From UBA6176 sp032119375 (GTDB lineage Bacteria > Verrucomicrobiota > Verrucomicrobiia > Limisphaerales > UBA9464): DNA of 64,000 nt. A program made the translations under genes and the position numbers. Below, one piece after another: positions 8,778 to 17,901 of this stretch; the first letter of the stretch is position 1; each line of letters begins with the position of its first letter. Under the pieces are notes generated by a model. It worked only from the letters and a program-made list of their open reading frames with translations, did no database searches and was not told the origin of the DNA. The DNA lies in NCBI GenBank assembly GCA_964430505.1, contig CAYSGH010000004.1, forward strand, positions 1-64,000, read 5' to 3'.

Positions 8778-9932
8778 ATGTTTCATCTCGCACTCCGCAT
8801 GTTGCTGGGTGACCGCGCGAAGTACCTGATGCTCGTCGGCGGCCTCACCTTTTCCGCGCTGCTCATGACGCAGCAGAACGCGGTGTTCCAGGGCCTGCTC
8901 TCCTGGACCACGTCGCACATGCGCAACATGCGCGCCCCCATCTGGGTCGTGGAGGCCCGCGTCCAGCAGGTCAACGAGACCAAGGCCCTGCGCGACACCG
9001 ACGTGAACCGCGTGCGCTCGGTCACCGGCGTGGACTTCGCCATGCCGCTGTTCCAAAGCGTCCTCAAGGCCCGCGCCTCCGACGGATCCGAGAAGCTCAT
9101 CCAAATGATCGGCCTGCACGCGGGCACGTTGTTCGGCCGTCCCGCGCGCATCCTGTCCGGCAACATCGAGCAGCTCCGCGTGGCCAACGCCGTGGTCATC
9201 GACGAGCTCGCAGCCGAACGCCTCGGGCGCGCACCGTCCCGAGGACAGCCCGCGCGGTCCCTCGTCGTCGGGGACGTCTTCGAGATCAACGACCGCGAGG
9301 CCCGCGTCGTCGGCATCTGCCGGACCGAGCGCCACTTCTTTGGGTACCCCTACGTGTTCTCCACCTACGACCAAGCCCTCCAGTTCGCGCCCCGGCAACG
9401 CAAGATGCTTTCCATGATCCTCGCCTCCCCCAAGCCCGGCGTCCCCCCGGAGGTCGCCGCCGCACACATCGAGGCCGAGACCGGCCTCAAGGCCTACACC
9501 GTGCCCGAGTTCGAGCGCAGCACCCTCGCGTGGATCTGGAAGAACACCGGCATCCCCGCCAGCTTCATGACCACCATCCTCCTGGGCTTCATCGTGGGCG
9601 TCGCCATCGCCGGCCAAACGTTCTACTCCTTCGTCCTCGAAAACCTCCGCAACCTCGGGGCCCTCAAGGCCATGGGAGCCTCCAACGGCCTTCTCTCCGC
9701 CATGCTTCTCCTCCAGGCCTTCACCGTCGGCTTCGTGGGCTACGGCATCGGGCTGGGCCTCACCGCCCTCTTCGGCTTCCTCGTCAGCAAGGGCGGCCAA
9801 CCCCCCTTTCTCCTCGAGCCCGCCGCCATCGTCCGCACCCTCGTCGCCATCCTCGTCATCTGCACCCTCGCCGCCCTCCTCGGCATCCGGAAGGTCGCCC
9901 GCCTCGAGCCCGCCATCGTCTTCCGCGGCTGA
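8778..9932 (+). CDS. DevC-like ABC transporter permease (FtsX/MacB fold)
   Basis: 384 residues from ATG 8778 (MFHLALRMLLGDRAKYLMLV); an earlier ATG at 8667 adds 37 Arg-rich residues that do not look native. One N-terminal membrane segment is followed by a large periplasmic domain (about 45-270) and three C-terminal membrane segments, the FtsX/MacB permease layout. The text around GICRTERHFFGYPYVFSTYDQA matches DevC, the permease of the cyanobacterial heterocyst glycolipid exporter family. It is followed by its ATPase (39-bp gap) and a membrane fusion protein, making a DevC-A-B tripartite exporter. No TolC-type outer membrane partner is in the window. The substrate is unknown. Confidence 0.85.
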   Translation: MFHLALRMLLGDRAKYLMLVGGLTFSALLMTQQNAVFQGLLSWTTSHMRNMRAPIWVVEARVQQVNETKALRDTDVNRVRSVTGVDFAMPLFQSVLKARASDGSEKLIQMIGLHAGTLFGRPARILSGNIEQLRVANAVVIDELAAERLGRAPSRGQPARSLVVGDVFEINDREARVVGICRTERHFFGYPYVFSTYDQALQFAPRQRKMLSMILASPKPGVPPEVAAAHIEAETGLKAYTVPEFERSTLAWIWKNTGIPASFMTTILLGFIVGVAIAGQTFYSFVLENLRNLGALKAMGASNGLLSAMLLLQAFTVGFVGYGIGLGLTALFGFLVSKGGQPPFLLEPAAIVRTLVAILVICTLAALLGIRKVARLEPAIVFRG

Positions 9933-9970
9933 CTCGCGTCATCCTTCATCCTTCCTCCCTCCTCCCTCCC

Positions 9971-10693
9971 ATGCCCTCCGCCGCCATCCGGCTCGACAAT
10001 GTCAGCAAGTCCTTCGGCTCCGGCGACGCCCGCACCATGGCCCTGAAGGGCGCATCCTTCGCCGCCGAGCTGGGCGAGCTGCACCTCGTGGTCGGGCCCT
10101 CCGGCTGCGGCAAGACCACGTTGCTCTCCGTCGTGGCCGGAACGCTCCAATGGGACGAGGGCGACGTCACGGTGCTGGGTACCCGCCTCAACGGGCTCCC
10201 CGCGTCCGAGGTCACGTCATTCCGACGTCGTCACATCGGCTTCATCTTCCAGCAGTTCAACCTCATCCCCACGCTGGACCTCGTTGAAAACGTCTCGGTC
10301 CCGTTGCTGCTCAACGGCCGCCCGCGCCGCGAGGCGGAGGAACGCGCCGCCGCCATGCTCCAGCGCCTCGGGCTCGGCGGCCGCGAACGCAAGCGCCCCA
10401 CCCAGCTCTCCGGCGGGCAACAGCAGCGCGTCGCCATCGCCCGTGCCCTCGTCCATGAGCCCCCCCTGCTCATCGCCGACGAGCCCACGTCCGCCCTCGA
10501 CCGCGAGACCGGCCACCAAATCATGGACCTGCTCGCCACCGCCGCCCGCGCCCCCGGCCGCTGCGTCGTGATCGTCACTCACGACCCCCGCACCTATGCC
10601 TACGCCGACCGCCTCACCGAGATGGAGGACGGTCGCGTGGCCGCCGTCCACCACGGCGACGCCCTGAAGTCCTTCATCCAGTCCCATCACTGA
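9971..10693 (+). CDS. ABC exporter ATP-binding protein (DevA/LolD-like)
   Basis: 240 residues. Walker A GPSGCGKTT near residue 43, Q-loop FIFQQFNLIPTL near 96, signature LSGGQQQRVAIARAL near 140, Walker B LLIADEPTSALD and switch His in VIVTHDPR are all intact, so it should hydrolyse ATP. It belongs to the MacB/LolD/DevA subfamily, which pairs with FtsX-fold permeases like the gene just upstream. The spacer before it is a CT-rich run (TCCTTCCTCCCTCC) with no clear Shine-Dalgarno sequence. Its stop is 6 bp from the membrane fusion gene start. Confidence 0.92.
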   Translation: MPSAAIRLDNVSKSFGSGDARTMALKGASFAAELGELHLVVGPSGCGKTTLLSVVAGTLQWDEGDVTVLGTRLNGLPASEVTSFRRRHIGFIFQQFNLIPTLDLVENVSVPLLLNGRPRREAEERAAAMLQRLGLGGRERKRPTQLSGGQQQRVAIARALVHEPPLLIADEPTSALDRETGHQIMDLLATAARAPGRCVVIVTHDPRTYAYADRLTEMEDGRVAAVHHGDALKSFIQSHH

Positions 10694-10699
10694 CACGCC

Positions 10700-11635
10700 A
10701 TGCTTCGCAAACCCTCCTTCTACATCGCCCTGTTGGGCGTCGTCGCGGCCCTCCTCCTCGTCCGCCGCCAATCCGCGCGCCCCGCCGACCCCGGCCCCGT
10801 CTCCGAGCCAGCCCGTTCCCCCTACGACGGCAAGGTCGCCGCCACCGGCCTCATCGAGGCCGCGCGCGAGAACGTGAAGGTCGCCGCACCCCGCCCGGCC
10901 CTTGTCACGCGCGTCCACGTGAAGGTCCAGCAGGACGTGAAGGCGGGCGACCCGTTGTTCCAGCTCGACGACCGCGAGGCCGCCGCGCGCGTCGCCGCCA
11001 CCCAGGCCCAGCTCGCCTCCGCCAAGGCCGAGCTCGCCGTGGACCAAAACCTCGTGGCTGACCAGTCCGACCAGCTCGAACGCCTCGCCCAGCTCGAGCG
11101 CGACCGCGTGGCGTCCAAGGATGAGCTGAGCCGGCGGGAGTTCGCGCTTTCAGGAGCCAAGGCCAAGGCCGCCGCATCCGAGGCGCGCATCGCCGCCATC
11201 CAGGCGCAGCTCGCCCTAGCGCAAACCGAGCTGGCCATCCTCACCGTGCGCGCACCCCGCGACGGCACCATCCTCCAGGTCAACCTGCGCGAGGGCGAGT
11301 TCGCGCCCGCCGCCGCCATGGGCGAGCCCCTCATCCTCCTGGGCGACACCCGCACCCTCCAGGTCCGCGCCGAGATCGACGAGCAAAACGCCGTCCTCGT
11401 GCAGCCCGGAGCCCCGGCCGTCGGCAGCCTCAAGGGCCACGCCGAACGCTCCTTCCCCCTCCGCTTCGTCCGCGTCGAGCCCTTCGTCGTCCCCAAGCGC
11501 AGCCTCACCGGCGACAGCCTCGAACGCGTCGATACCCGCGTCCTCCAGGTCATCTACGCCCTCGACCGCCCTGCCTTCCCCGCCTACGTCGGCCAACAGG
11601 TGGACGTCTATATCGAGCGCTCGACCGGGAAATAG
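10700..11635 (+). CDS. HlyD/DevB-like membrane fusion protein
   Basis: 311 residues with one N-terminal membrane anchor (FYIALLGVVAALLLV). A biotinyl-lipoyl-like beta segment (KVAATGLIEAARENVKVAAP), an alpha-helical coiled-coil hairpin at about 90-185 rich in Ala/Gln/Glu, a second lipoyl half (TVRAPRDGTILQVNLREGE) and a C-terminal beta-barrel follow. This is the periplasmic adaptor that links the inner membrane permease/ATPase to an outer membrane channel. Co-location with the DevC- and DevA-like genes fixes the assignment. The cargo is not indicated. Confidence 0.88.
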   Translation: MLRKPSFYIALLGVVAALLLVRRQSARPADPGPVSEPARSPYDGKVAATGLIEAARENVKVAAPRPALVTRVHVKVQQDVKAGDPLFQLDDREAAARVAATQAQLASAKAELAVDQNLVADQSDQLERLAQLERDRVASKDELSRREFALSGAKAKAAASEARIAAIQAQLALAQTELAILTVRAPRDGTILQVNLREGEFAPAAAMGEPLILLGDTRTLQVRAEIDEQNAVLVQPGAPAVGSLKGHAERSFPLRFVRVEPFVVPKRSLTGDSLERVDTRVLQVIYALDRPAFPAYVGQQVDVYIERSTGK

Positions 11636-11653
11636 GCCCGGTCCACGACGCCC

Positions 11654-12496
11654 ATGCGACGCATGAAGCGCACGGTGGAGCTGGAACGGTTCTACACCTC
11701 CCGCCCGCTTGCCGCCCGTTGCGTCGCCATGGCGGATGCACGCTTCCCCATCGGGTCGTTCGACCTCGTGATTGAGCCGTCGGCCGGGGATGGCGCGTTC
11801 CTGAAGCTGCTCCCCGCCAAGAAGCGCCTGGGCCTCGACATCCACCCCGCCGCCGACGGCATCGCCCAGGCGGACTTCCTCTCCTGGACCCCGCCCGCCT
11901 CCAACCCGGACATCCTCACCATCGGCAACCCACCGTTTGGACAGCGTGGCCGCATGGCGATCGCATTCTTGAACCGCGCCTGCCAGTTCAGCCGCGTGGT
12001 GGCCTTCATCCTGCCCCGGTCGTTTCGCAAGGACACGTTCCTGAACCGCGTGGACCGCCGGTTCCACCTCGTGTGCCAGGAGGATTGCGACGCGTTTCGA
12101 CGGCCGCCGGACGACGAGCCGGTCCGGATCAAGGCGGTGTTCCAGGTTTGGGAGCGCCGGCAACACCCCCGGGACCTCGTCGAGCGCCCCGGCGACCACG
12201 AGGACTTCGCCCTGCGCCATGCGCACCTGTCGCGCGTGACGCCGCAGGAGCTGGCCCGGCTGCGCGCAGACTTCGACTTCGCGATCCCGCAGGTGGGATC
12301 CGTGTTCCTGCCCAGGCCCGTCCACGAGGTCGTGGCGGGCAGCCATTGGTTCGTGAAGGCGCGCCGGCCGGGGGTCCCCGAGACGTTCCGCCGACTGGAC
12401 TTCTCCTTCCTCAAGGGGATGAACCTCTCGTTCACCAGCCTTTCCAAGAAGGACATCGTCCAAGCCTACCGGGCCGCACGACGGCACCAGCCATAG
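11654..12496 (+). CDS. orphan SAM-dependent methyltransferase with NPPF motif
   Basis: 280 residues. Motif I (DLVIEPSAGDGAFLKLL) is the SAM-binding loop and motif IV is IGNPPFGQRG, the (N/D)PP(F/Y) catalytic signature of amino-group methyltransferases acting on adenine or cytosine N4 (DNA) or on rRNA/tRNA adenine or protein glutamine. The order, motif I before IV, fits gamma-class adenine-N6 enzymes. It is short, with a C-terminal region (after about 150) of unknown fold instead of an obvious target-recognition domain. No restriction endonuclease is nearby, so it is an orphan enzyme. It starts 18 bp after the exporter operon and may be cotranscribed with it. The substrate is uncertain. Confidence 0.7.
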   Translation: MRRMKRTVELERFYTSRPLAARCVAMADARFPIGSFDLVIEPSAGDGAFLKLLPAKKRLGLDIHPAADGIAQADFLSWTPPASNPDILTIGNPPFGQRGRMAIAFLNRACQFSRVVAFILPRSFRKDTFLNRVDRRFHLVCQEDCDAFRRPPDDEPVRIKAVFQVWERRQHPRDLVERPGDHEDFALRHAHLSRVTPQELARLRADFDFAIPQVGSVFLPRPVHEVVAGSHWFVKARRPGVPETFRRLDFSFLKGMNLSFTSLSKKDIVQAYRAARRHQP

Positions 12497-12619
12497 GTTC
12501 GCGCGCCGCCGCCGCAGTCTGCGACGGCCATGCGCTCACCCTCCTGCGTCCCTCGCCACTCCCCCATTCGCCATTCCCCGCCCTTGCCCGCTGCGCACGT
12601 CCCATCCCAGCATCGTTGC

Positions 12620-13846
12620 ATGCGCACGCCTTCGGCATTCCTTGCCATCTTCCTGGCCTGCATCGCCCCGGTGCTCCCAGCCGATCCCGCCCCGGCGCGC
12701 TTCCGCCAAGACCGGTTCGTCATCGGCATGTGGGTCCCGCCCCGCACCGCCCACGATCTGCTGGTGCGATACCAGGAGATCGCGGATGCGCACTTCAACC
12801 TGGTCATTGGCAACTCCCCCGTGCCGGTTGCCGATCAACTGGCAGCCTGCGACCGCCTTGGATTGAAGGCGCTGGTGGAGGTCCAAGGCCCGTCCACGCA
12901 GTGGCCCACCAACGCCTCCTGCTGGGGCTACCTCCTCCAGGATGAACCCTCCACGTCCGCCTTCCCGGGGCTGGCCAAGACCGTCGCGGAACTCCGCATC
13001 CATCGCCCCGGCCGACTCGCCTACGTCAACCTCTTCCCCAACTACGCCTCGCCCGCACAGCTCGGTGCGCCCACCTACGAGGAACACGTTGCCCTCTTCA
13101 TGGCCGAGGTGCGGCCCGACGTCCTCTCCATGGACCACTATCCCCTCATGCGCCCCGGCGCCGACCGGCGCGACGCCTACTGCGAGAACCTTGAGGTGAT
13201 GCGACGCCACTCGGCCCGGGCGGGGGTTCCCTTCTGGAACTTCTTCCACTCGATGCCCTTCGCCGACCGCATCGATCCGTCGGAGGCGCAGGTTCGCTGG
13301 CAGGTGTTCGCCGCCATTGCCCACGGGGCGAAGGGCGTCTTGTACTTTTGCTATTGGACGCCCGGCAAGGGCAACGGTGGCACGGGCGAGTTTCCCAAGG
13401 GTGGTGCCCTCTTGACCGCCGAGGGACGCCGAACCCGTCACTACGAGGAGGCGCGCCGCCTCAACGCCGAGCTGACCCAATGGGGCCCGTCGCTCCTCCA
13501 ACTGACGGCGGAGGGCGCCCGAAAGGTCCACACGGCACGCAATCCAGGGCAAAGCCTGGCCGGAACGCCCGTCCGACTCATTGGGCACCTCCCCCAGGAT
13601 CCCCATGCGGAGTTCATCGTGGGCGCGTTTCGCCACGCGGATGGCCGCCGCGCCGTGCTCTTGCTGAACCAAGACACGGCCTACACTGCATGGCCCACCG
13701 TCACCTTCGACGCCCCGCCCGGCGACGTCCGCGAACTCGACAAGGCCACCGGAAAGGAAGTCGGGCTCGTCGATGACAGCCCCGAGATCCCGGGCGTGCA
13801 GCTCTCCTTCGCACCCGGCGACGCGCGGTTGTTCCTGCTGCCCTGA
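12620..13846 (+). CDS. secreted TIM-barrel glycosidase-like protein
   Basis: 408 residues from the ATG at 12620 (MRTPSAFLAIFLACIAPVLPA), which begins a clear signal peptide; the open frame extends 30 codons upstream without it. The mature part reads like a glycoside hydrolase barrel of the GH5/GH42-like superfamily: FVIGMWVPPRTA, LLQDEPS with a candidate acid Glu, DVLSMDHYPLM, and GAKGVLYFCYWTPGK at the last strands, then a C-terminal beta domain (ARLFLLP). The specific sugar substrate cannot be assigned and catalytic activity is not proven. It is convergent with cysA, with only 6 bp between the stops. Confidence 0.6.
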   Translation: MRTPSAFLAIFLACIAPVLPADPAPARFRQDRFVIGMWVPPRTAHDLLVRYQEIADAHFNLVIGNSPVPVADQLAACDRLGLKALVEVQGPSTQWPTNASCWGYLLQDEPSTSAFPGLAKTVAELRIHRPGRLAYVNLFPNYASPAQLGAPTYEEHVALFMAEVRPDVLSMDHYPLMRPGADRRDAYCENLEVMRRHSARAGVPFWNFFHSMPFADRIDPSEAQVRWQVFAAIAHGAKGVLYFCYWTPGKGNGGTGEFPKGGALLTAEGRRTRHYEEARRLNAELTQWGPSLLQLTAEGARKVHTARNPGQSLAGTPVRLIGHLPQDPHAEFIVGAFRHADGRRAVLLLNQDTAYTAWPTVTFDAPPGDVRELDKATGKEVGLVDDSPEIPGVQLSFAPGDARLFLLP

Positions 13847-13852
13847 CCCCTT

Positions 13853-14953
13853 TCAGATCCCCTCGCCCGCCGTCCCCACGTGGTGAACGGCCGAAACCTC
13901 CGGGCCGAAGCCGTCCCCGTCCCGCGCCAGCACCCGGTACTCACGCACCTGGAACGACACCTCGTCCCCTTCCGCCAGGCCCAGCCTCGTGAACTCGTCC
14001 TTCGTGATGCGCGATCGAATCACCACCCCCGACGGCGTCACCAACTCCAGCCGCATCAACACGCCGAGGAAATACACGTGCCGCAGCGTCGCCCGATACC
14101 GGTGCTCGCGCGGGTTCCTGGATACTTGGACGGCGTAGGGCCGGAACCCAATCCGCAGCCCCTGCCCCTCCGCCACCCCATGCGCAGGGAACATCAGCTC
14201 GTTCAGGCGCGCCACGCCCCCCTCCACCCGCAGCTCCAGCACGTTCAACACCCCGATGAACCGCGCCACGAACTCGTTCGCCGGCTCCTCGTACACCACC
14301 CGCGGCGCGCCCACTTGCTCCAGTCGGCCGCGGCTGAAGATCACGATGCGGCTCGCCACCTCCATCGCCTCCTCCTGGTCGTGCGTCACGAACACCGTCG
14401 TCACCGACAGCTCGTCATGCATCCGCACCAGCCAGTCGCGTAGCTCCTGCCGGATCTTCGCGTCCACCGCCCCAAACGGCTCGTCCAGCAACAGCACCGA
14501 CGGCTTCGGGGCCAAGGCCCGGGCGATCGCCACCCGCTGGCGTTGCCCGCCGGACAACTGGTGCGGGAACCGCCGCCCCAGGCCCTCCAACCCGAACAAC
14601 CGCAGCAACTCCTCCACCCGGGCCTCGCGCTCCGCCGCCGGCCACTTCTTGATCTTGAGCCCAAAGGCGATGTTGTCCGCCACCGACATGGTCTTGAACA
14701 ACGCATAGCCCTGGAACACGAACCCGATGTTGCGCCGCTGCACGGGCACGTCGTTCACCCTCTCGCCTCGCACCAGGATGTCGCCCTGCGTCGGCTCCTC
14801 CAGCCCCGCGATCATTCGCAACACCGTGGTCTTGCCCCCGCCGCTCGGCCCTAGCAGTGCCACCAACTCGCCGTCCGCCACCTGGAACGACACCCGGTCC
14901 ACCGCCGCCACCGGCCCGAACCGCTTCGACACGTCCTTCAGTTCAATGCTCAT
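13853..14953 (-). CDS. cysA: sulfate/thiosulfate import ATP-binding protein
   Basis: 366 residues. Walker A GPSGGGKTT, signature LSGGQRQRVAIARALA, Walker B LLLDEPFGAVD and the D-loop/H-loop (VTHDQEEAMEVA) are present, followed by a TOBE-type C-terminal domain (residues ~240-350) as in CysA. Energises sulfate uptake through CysT/CysW. It is the last gene of the sbp-cysT-cysW-cysA operon. Its ATG at 14953 overlaps the 3' end of cysW by 11 bp, consistent with translational coupling. Confidence 0.93.
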   Translation of the reverse strand: MSIELKDVSKRFGPVAAVDRVSFQVADGELVALLGPSGGGKTTVLRMIAGLEEPTQGDILVRGERVNDVPVQRRNIGFVFQGYALFKTMSVADNIAFGLKIKKWPAAEREARVEELLRLFGLEGLGRRFPHQLSGGQRQRVAIARALAPKPSVLLLDEPFGAVDAKIRQELRDWLVRMHDELSVTTVFVTHDQEEAMEVASRIVIFSRGRLEQVGAPRVVYEEPANEFVARFIGVLNVLELRVEGGVARLNELMFPAHGVAEGQGLRIGFRPYAVQVSRNPREHRYRATLRHVYFLGVLMRLELVTPSGVVIRSRITKDEFTRLGLAEGDEVSFQVREYRVLARDGDGFGPEVSAVHHVGTAGEGI

Positions 14954-15854
14954 GGGTTGATTCGATGGGCTCCTGCGCCCGCGCCAGCTCCGCCTGTTGC
15001 CGGTGCTCCAGCCACGTCTTGATCCCCAGCGTCACCAACGCCAGCAACGCCAGTAGCGCCGCCAACGTGAACGCCGCCACCGGGTTGTACTCGTTGTCCA
15101 GCTTCTCGATCCGCAGCGGCACCGTGTCCGTCACCCCCGACACCCGGCCGCTCACCACCGCCACCGCGCCAAACTCCCCCACCGCGCGGGCATTGCACAG
15201 GATCATGCCATAAAGCAGGCCCCACTTGATCGATGGCAATGTCACGTGCCAGAACGCCTGCCACCCGCTCGCCCCCAGCGTCAACGCCGCCTGCTCCGCG
15301 TCGCTCCCCTGCGCCTGCATCACCGGGATCAGCTCCCGCGCCACGAAGGGCACCGTCACGAACAACGTCGCCAGCACGATCCCCGGCGTCGCGAAGATCA
15401 CCTGGACGTCCCGCGCGTCGAGCCATGGGCCCAGGTAGCCCCGCAGCCCAAACAACAGCACGAACAACATCCCCGTCACCACCGGCGACACCGAGAACGG
15501 CAGGTCAATCAGCGTCACCAGCAACGCCTTCCCTCGGAACTCGAACCGCGCCACCAACCACGCCGCCGCCACCCCAAACACGGTGTTCACCGGCACGCAC
15601 ACCGCCGTCACCAGCGCCGTCAGCTTGAACGACTCCACCGTGTCCGGGTGCGCCAACGATCCCATGCTGGCGCGCCACCCCTTCGCCAAGGCCTGGCCGA
15701 ACACGTTGAGCAGTGGCAACACCAGGAACACCCCCGCGAACGCCACGCACGCGCCCACCAGCAGCCAGCGCACCCACGCCGGGTCCTCCGCCCCGCGCCG
15801 CGACGTGCCGCCCGCCGCCGCCGTCCTTCGTGTCGTCGTCGCTCCCATGTCCAC
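14943..15854 (-). CDS. cysW: sulfate ABC transporter permease CysW
   Basis: 303 residues with six predicted membrane segments and the permease EAA-type loop (AALTLGASGWQAFWHVTLPSI). The tract RAVGEFGAVAVVSGRVSG is characteristic of CysW. The open frame starts at GTG 15854; an ATG at 15848 is equally possible. The hydrophilic N-terminus (about 30 residues) precedes the first membrane helix. The C-terminal tail is charged. It forms the translocation pore with CysT. Start and cysT stop are 1 bp apart. Confidence 0.93.
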   Translation of the reverse strand: MDMGATTTRRTAAAGGTSRRGAEDPAWVRWLLVGACVAFAGVFLVLPLLNVFGQALAKGWRASMGSLAHPDTVESFKLTALVTAVCVPVNTVFGVAAAWLVARFEFRGKALLVTLIDLPFSVSPVVTGMLFVLLFGLRGYLGPWLDARDVQVIFATPGIVLATLFVTVPFVARELIPVMQAQGSDAEQAALTLGASGWQAFWHVTLPSIKWGLLYGMILCNARAVGEFGAVAVVSGRVSGVTDTVPLRIEKLDNEYNPVAAFTLAALLALLALVTLGIKTWLEHRQQAELARAQEPIESTHEH

Positions 15855-15855
15855 G

Positions 15856-16704
15856 TCAGCGTTGAAAACGGCTCGCCCATCGCTCCAGCAGGTTCACCCC
15901 CGCCAGCAACACAAACGACGCCACCAGCATCACCACCGCGATCGCCATCGCCCCCGCGTAGTCATACTCCTCCAGCCGGTACCAGATGAGCTGCGACGCA
16001 ATCTCCGACTTCTTCGGGGCAATGAAGATCACCGACCCGTACTCCCCGATCGCCCGCGCCAATGCCAACGAGAAGCCCGTCAGGATCGACGGCATCAACA
16101 TGGGCAGGATCACCTGGACAAACGTCCTCAACCGCCCCGCGCCCAACGTCGCCGCCGCCTCCTCCAACTCGTGGTCCATGTCCTCCAGCACCGGTTGCAA
16201 CGACCGCACCACGAACGGCAGCCCAATGAACACCAAGGCCACCACAATCCCCGCCGGCGCATACGCCACCTTGAACCCCAGCGGCTCCAGCCAACGCCCC
16301 AGCCAACCCTTCGCCGCAAACAGGTTGGCCAACGTCAGCCCGCCCACCGCCGTCGGCAGCGCAAACGGGAAGTCCACCAACCCATCCAGCAACCGCCGCC
16401 CCGGGAACCGATACCGCACGAGGACCCACGCCATCAGCGTCCCCATCACCGCGTTCACGCTCGCCGCAACGAGCGCCGACCCAAACGTCACCCGGTACGA
16501 CGCCATCGCACGCGGGTTCACCGCCGCCTTCACAAACTCCGCCCACCCCATCCCCGACGCCTTCAGGAACAACGCCCCCAGCGGGATCAACACCAGCAAA
16601 CCGAGGTAGCCCAACGTCACCCCCAACGTCAGCCCAAAGCCCGGCAACACCCGCCGCGCCCGGGCCTTCCCTTCCGCCTTCCTCTGGACCGCCGACTCGT
16701 TCAT
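15856..16704 (-). CDS. cysT: sulfate ABC transporter permease CysT
   Basis: 282 residues starting MNESAVQRKAEGKARARRVL. Six membrane segments; EAA loop EEAAATLGAGRLRTFVQVILPML and the family tract ALARAIGEYGSVIFIA identify CysT (CysU). Its ATG overlaps the stop of the sulfate-binding protein gene in an ATGA arrangement, marking one operon. A longer open frame upstream is a shadow inside sbp. It partners CysW in the inner membrane. Confidence 0.93.
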   Translation of the reverse strand: MNESAVQRKAEGKARARRVLPGFGLTLGVTLGYLGLLVLIPLGALFLKASGMGWAEFVKAAVNPRAMASYRVTFGSALVAASVNAVMGTLMAWVLVRYRFPGRRLLDGLVDFPFALPTAVGGLTLANLFAAKGWLGRWLEPLGFKVAYAPAGIVVALVFIGLPFVVRSLQPVLEDMDHELEEAAATLGAGRLRTFVQVILPMLMPSILTGFSLALARAIGEYGSVIFIAPKKSEIASQLIWYRLEEYDYAGAMAIAVVMLVASFVLLAGVNLLERWASRFQR

Positions 16705-17717
16705 CGCCTCGCAATCCGGTCGAACACCCCGCCGTCCGCAAAGTGCCGCGCCTGCGCCTTGGCCCAGCCCCCGAACACCTCGTCGATCGTGAATAGCCTC
16801 ACCTCCGGGAACCGCGCCGCGTGGCGCGCCCGCACCGCCGCGTTGCTCGGACGAAACCCATGCCGCGCCGCCATCTCCTGCGCTGCCTCCGAGTACAGGT
16901 GCTCCAGGTACGCCCGCGCCACCCCCAGCGTCCCGCCCCGTTCCACCACCCGGTCCACCCACGCCACCGGCGGCTCCGCAAGGATGCTCACCGACGGCAT
17001 CACCACCTCGTACTCGCCCCGCCCATGCTCCCGCATCGCCAGGAATGCCTCGTTCTCCCACGTGATCAACGCATCCCCAATCCCGCGGTCCGTGAAGGTC
17101 ATCGTCGAGGCCCGTGCCCCGGTATCCAGAACCGGCGCATGGGCGTACAAGTCCCGCACAAACGCCTCCGCCGCCGCCTCCGATCCGCCCGGCCGCCGCA
17201 GCGCATACCCCCACGCCGCCAGGTAGTTCCAACGCGCCCCCCCACCCGACTTCGGGTTCGGCGTCACCACCGTCACCCCATCCCGCACCAAGTCCGGCCA
17301 GTCCCGAATCCCCTTCGGATTCCCCCGCCGCACCAGGAACACGATCGTGCTCACGTACGGGCAACTGTTTGATGGCAGCCGCGACGCCCAGTTCGTCGCA
17401 ATCCGCCCGCTCTTCTTGGAAATGGCATCGATGTCGTTCGCCAACGCCAACGTCACTACGTCCGCCCGCAACCCATCGATCACGCTCCGCGCCTGCCGTC
17501 CAGAACCCCCGTGCGATTGCCGCACCCGGACGTCGTCCCCCGTCCGCTCCTTCCAATGCCGGGCAAACTCGACGTTGTACTCCGCATAGAACTCCCGCGT
17601 CGGGTCATAGCTCACGTTGAGGAGGCGGATCTCCTTGGCCCACGCCATCCCAAGGCCCAGCAGCAACCCCATGGCAACCCGCCCCAACCGACCCATGCAT
17701 CCCCATGCACCCATCAC
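16701..17717 (-). CDS. sbp: periplasmic sulfate-binding protein
   Basis: 338 residues with a signal peptide (hydrophobic core VAMGLLLGLGMAWA, cleavage before KEIRLLNVSYDPTRE). SHGGSGRQARSVIDGL and NPKSGGGARWNYLAAWGYA are ligand-binding signatures of the Sbp/CysP family. It delivers sulfate or thiosulfate to CysTW. It is first in the operon and divergently transcribed from an Rrf2 regulator across a 184-bp spacer. Several ATGs cluster at the start (17717, 17696), so the exact start is uncertain. Confidence 0.9.
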   Translation of the reverse strand: MMGAWGCMGRLGRVAMGLLLGLGMAWAKEIRLLNVSYDPTREFYAEYNVEFARHWKERTGDDVRVRQSHGGSGRQARSVIDGLRADVVTLALANDIDAISKKSGRIATNWASRLPSNSCPYVSTIVFLVRRGNPKGIRDWPDLVRDGVTVVTPNPKSGGGARWNYLAAWGYALRRPGGSEAAAEAFVRDLYAHAPVLDTGARASTMTFTDRGIGDALITWENEAFLAMREHGRGEYEVVMPSVSILAEPPVAWVDRVVERGGTLGVARAYLEHLYSEAAQEMAARHGFRPSNAAVRARHAARFPEVRLFTIDEVFGGWAKAQARHFADGGVFDRIARR

Positions 17718-17744
17718 GTCCGCCTACCCTCCCCTGAATCCCTA

Positions 17745-17767
17745 CCAATTTGGAAGACAATTTTGGA
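17745..17767. promoter_or_regulatory. AT-rich near-repeat in sbp / rrf2 intergenic region
   Basis: Two similar blocks, CCAATTTGGA (17745-17754) and ACAATTTTGGA (17757-17767), start 12 bp apart just upstream of sbp; the first is itself nearly palindromic. They lie in the divergent spacer between a sulfate importer and a cysteine-containing Rrf2 regulator, so they are a candidate operator. Rrf2 proteins bind AT-rich dyads, but binding here is inference. Confidence 0.4.
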
Positions 17768-17901
17768 GATTGCCGGGTTACGCGCTCATCCCCCCACAAC
17801 CCACCGCCCGACCTCCGTCCATGCAGTCCATAAAGTCCATGCCCCCTTCCCGCTCACCTCCATTCTTGACCCTGCCACTAGAGTTTTTAGCCTTGCCACC
17901 C

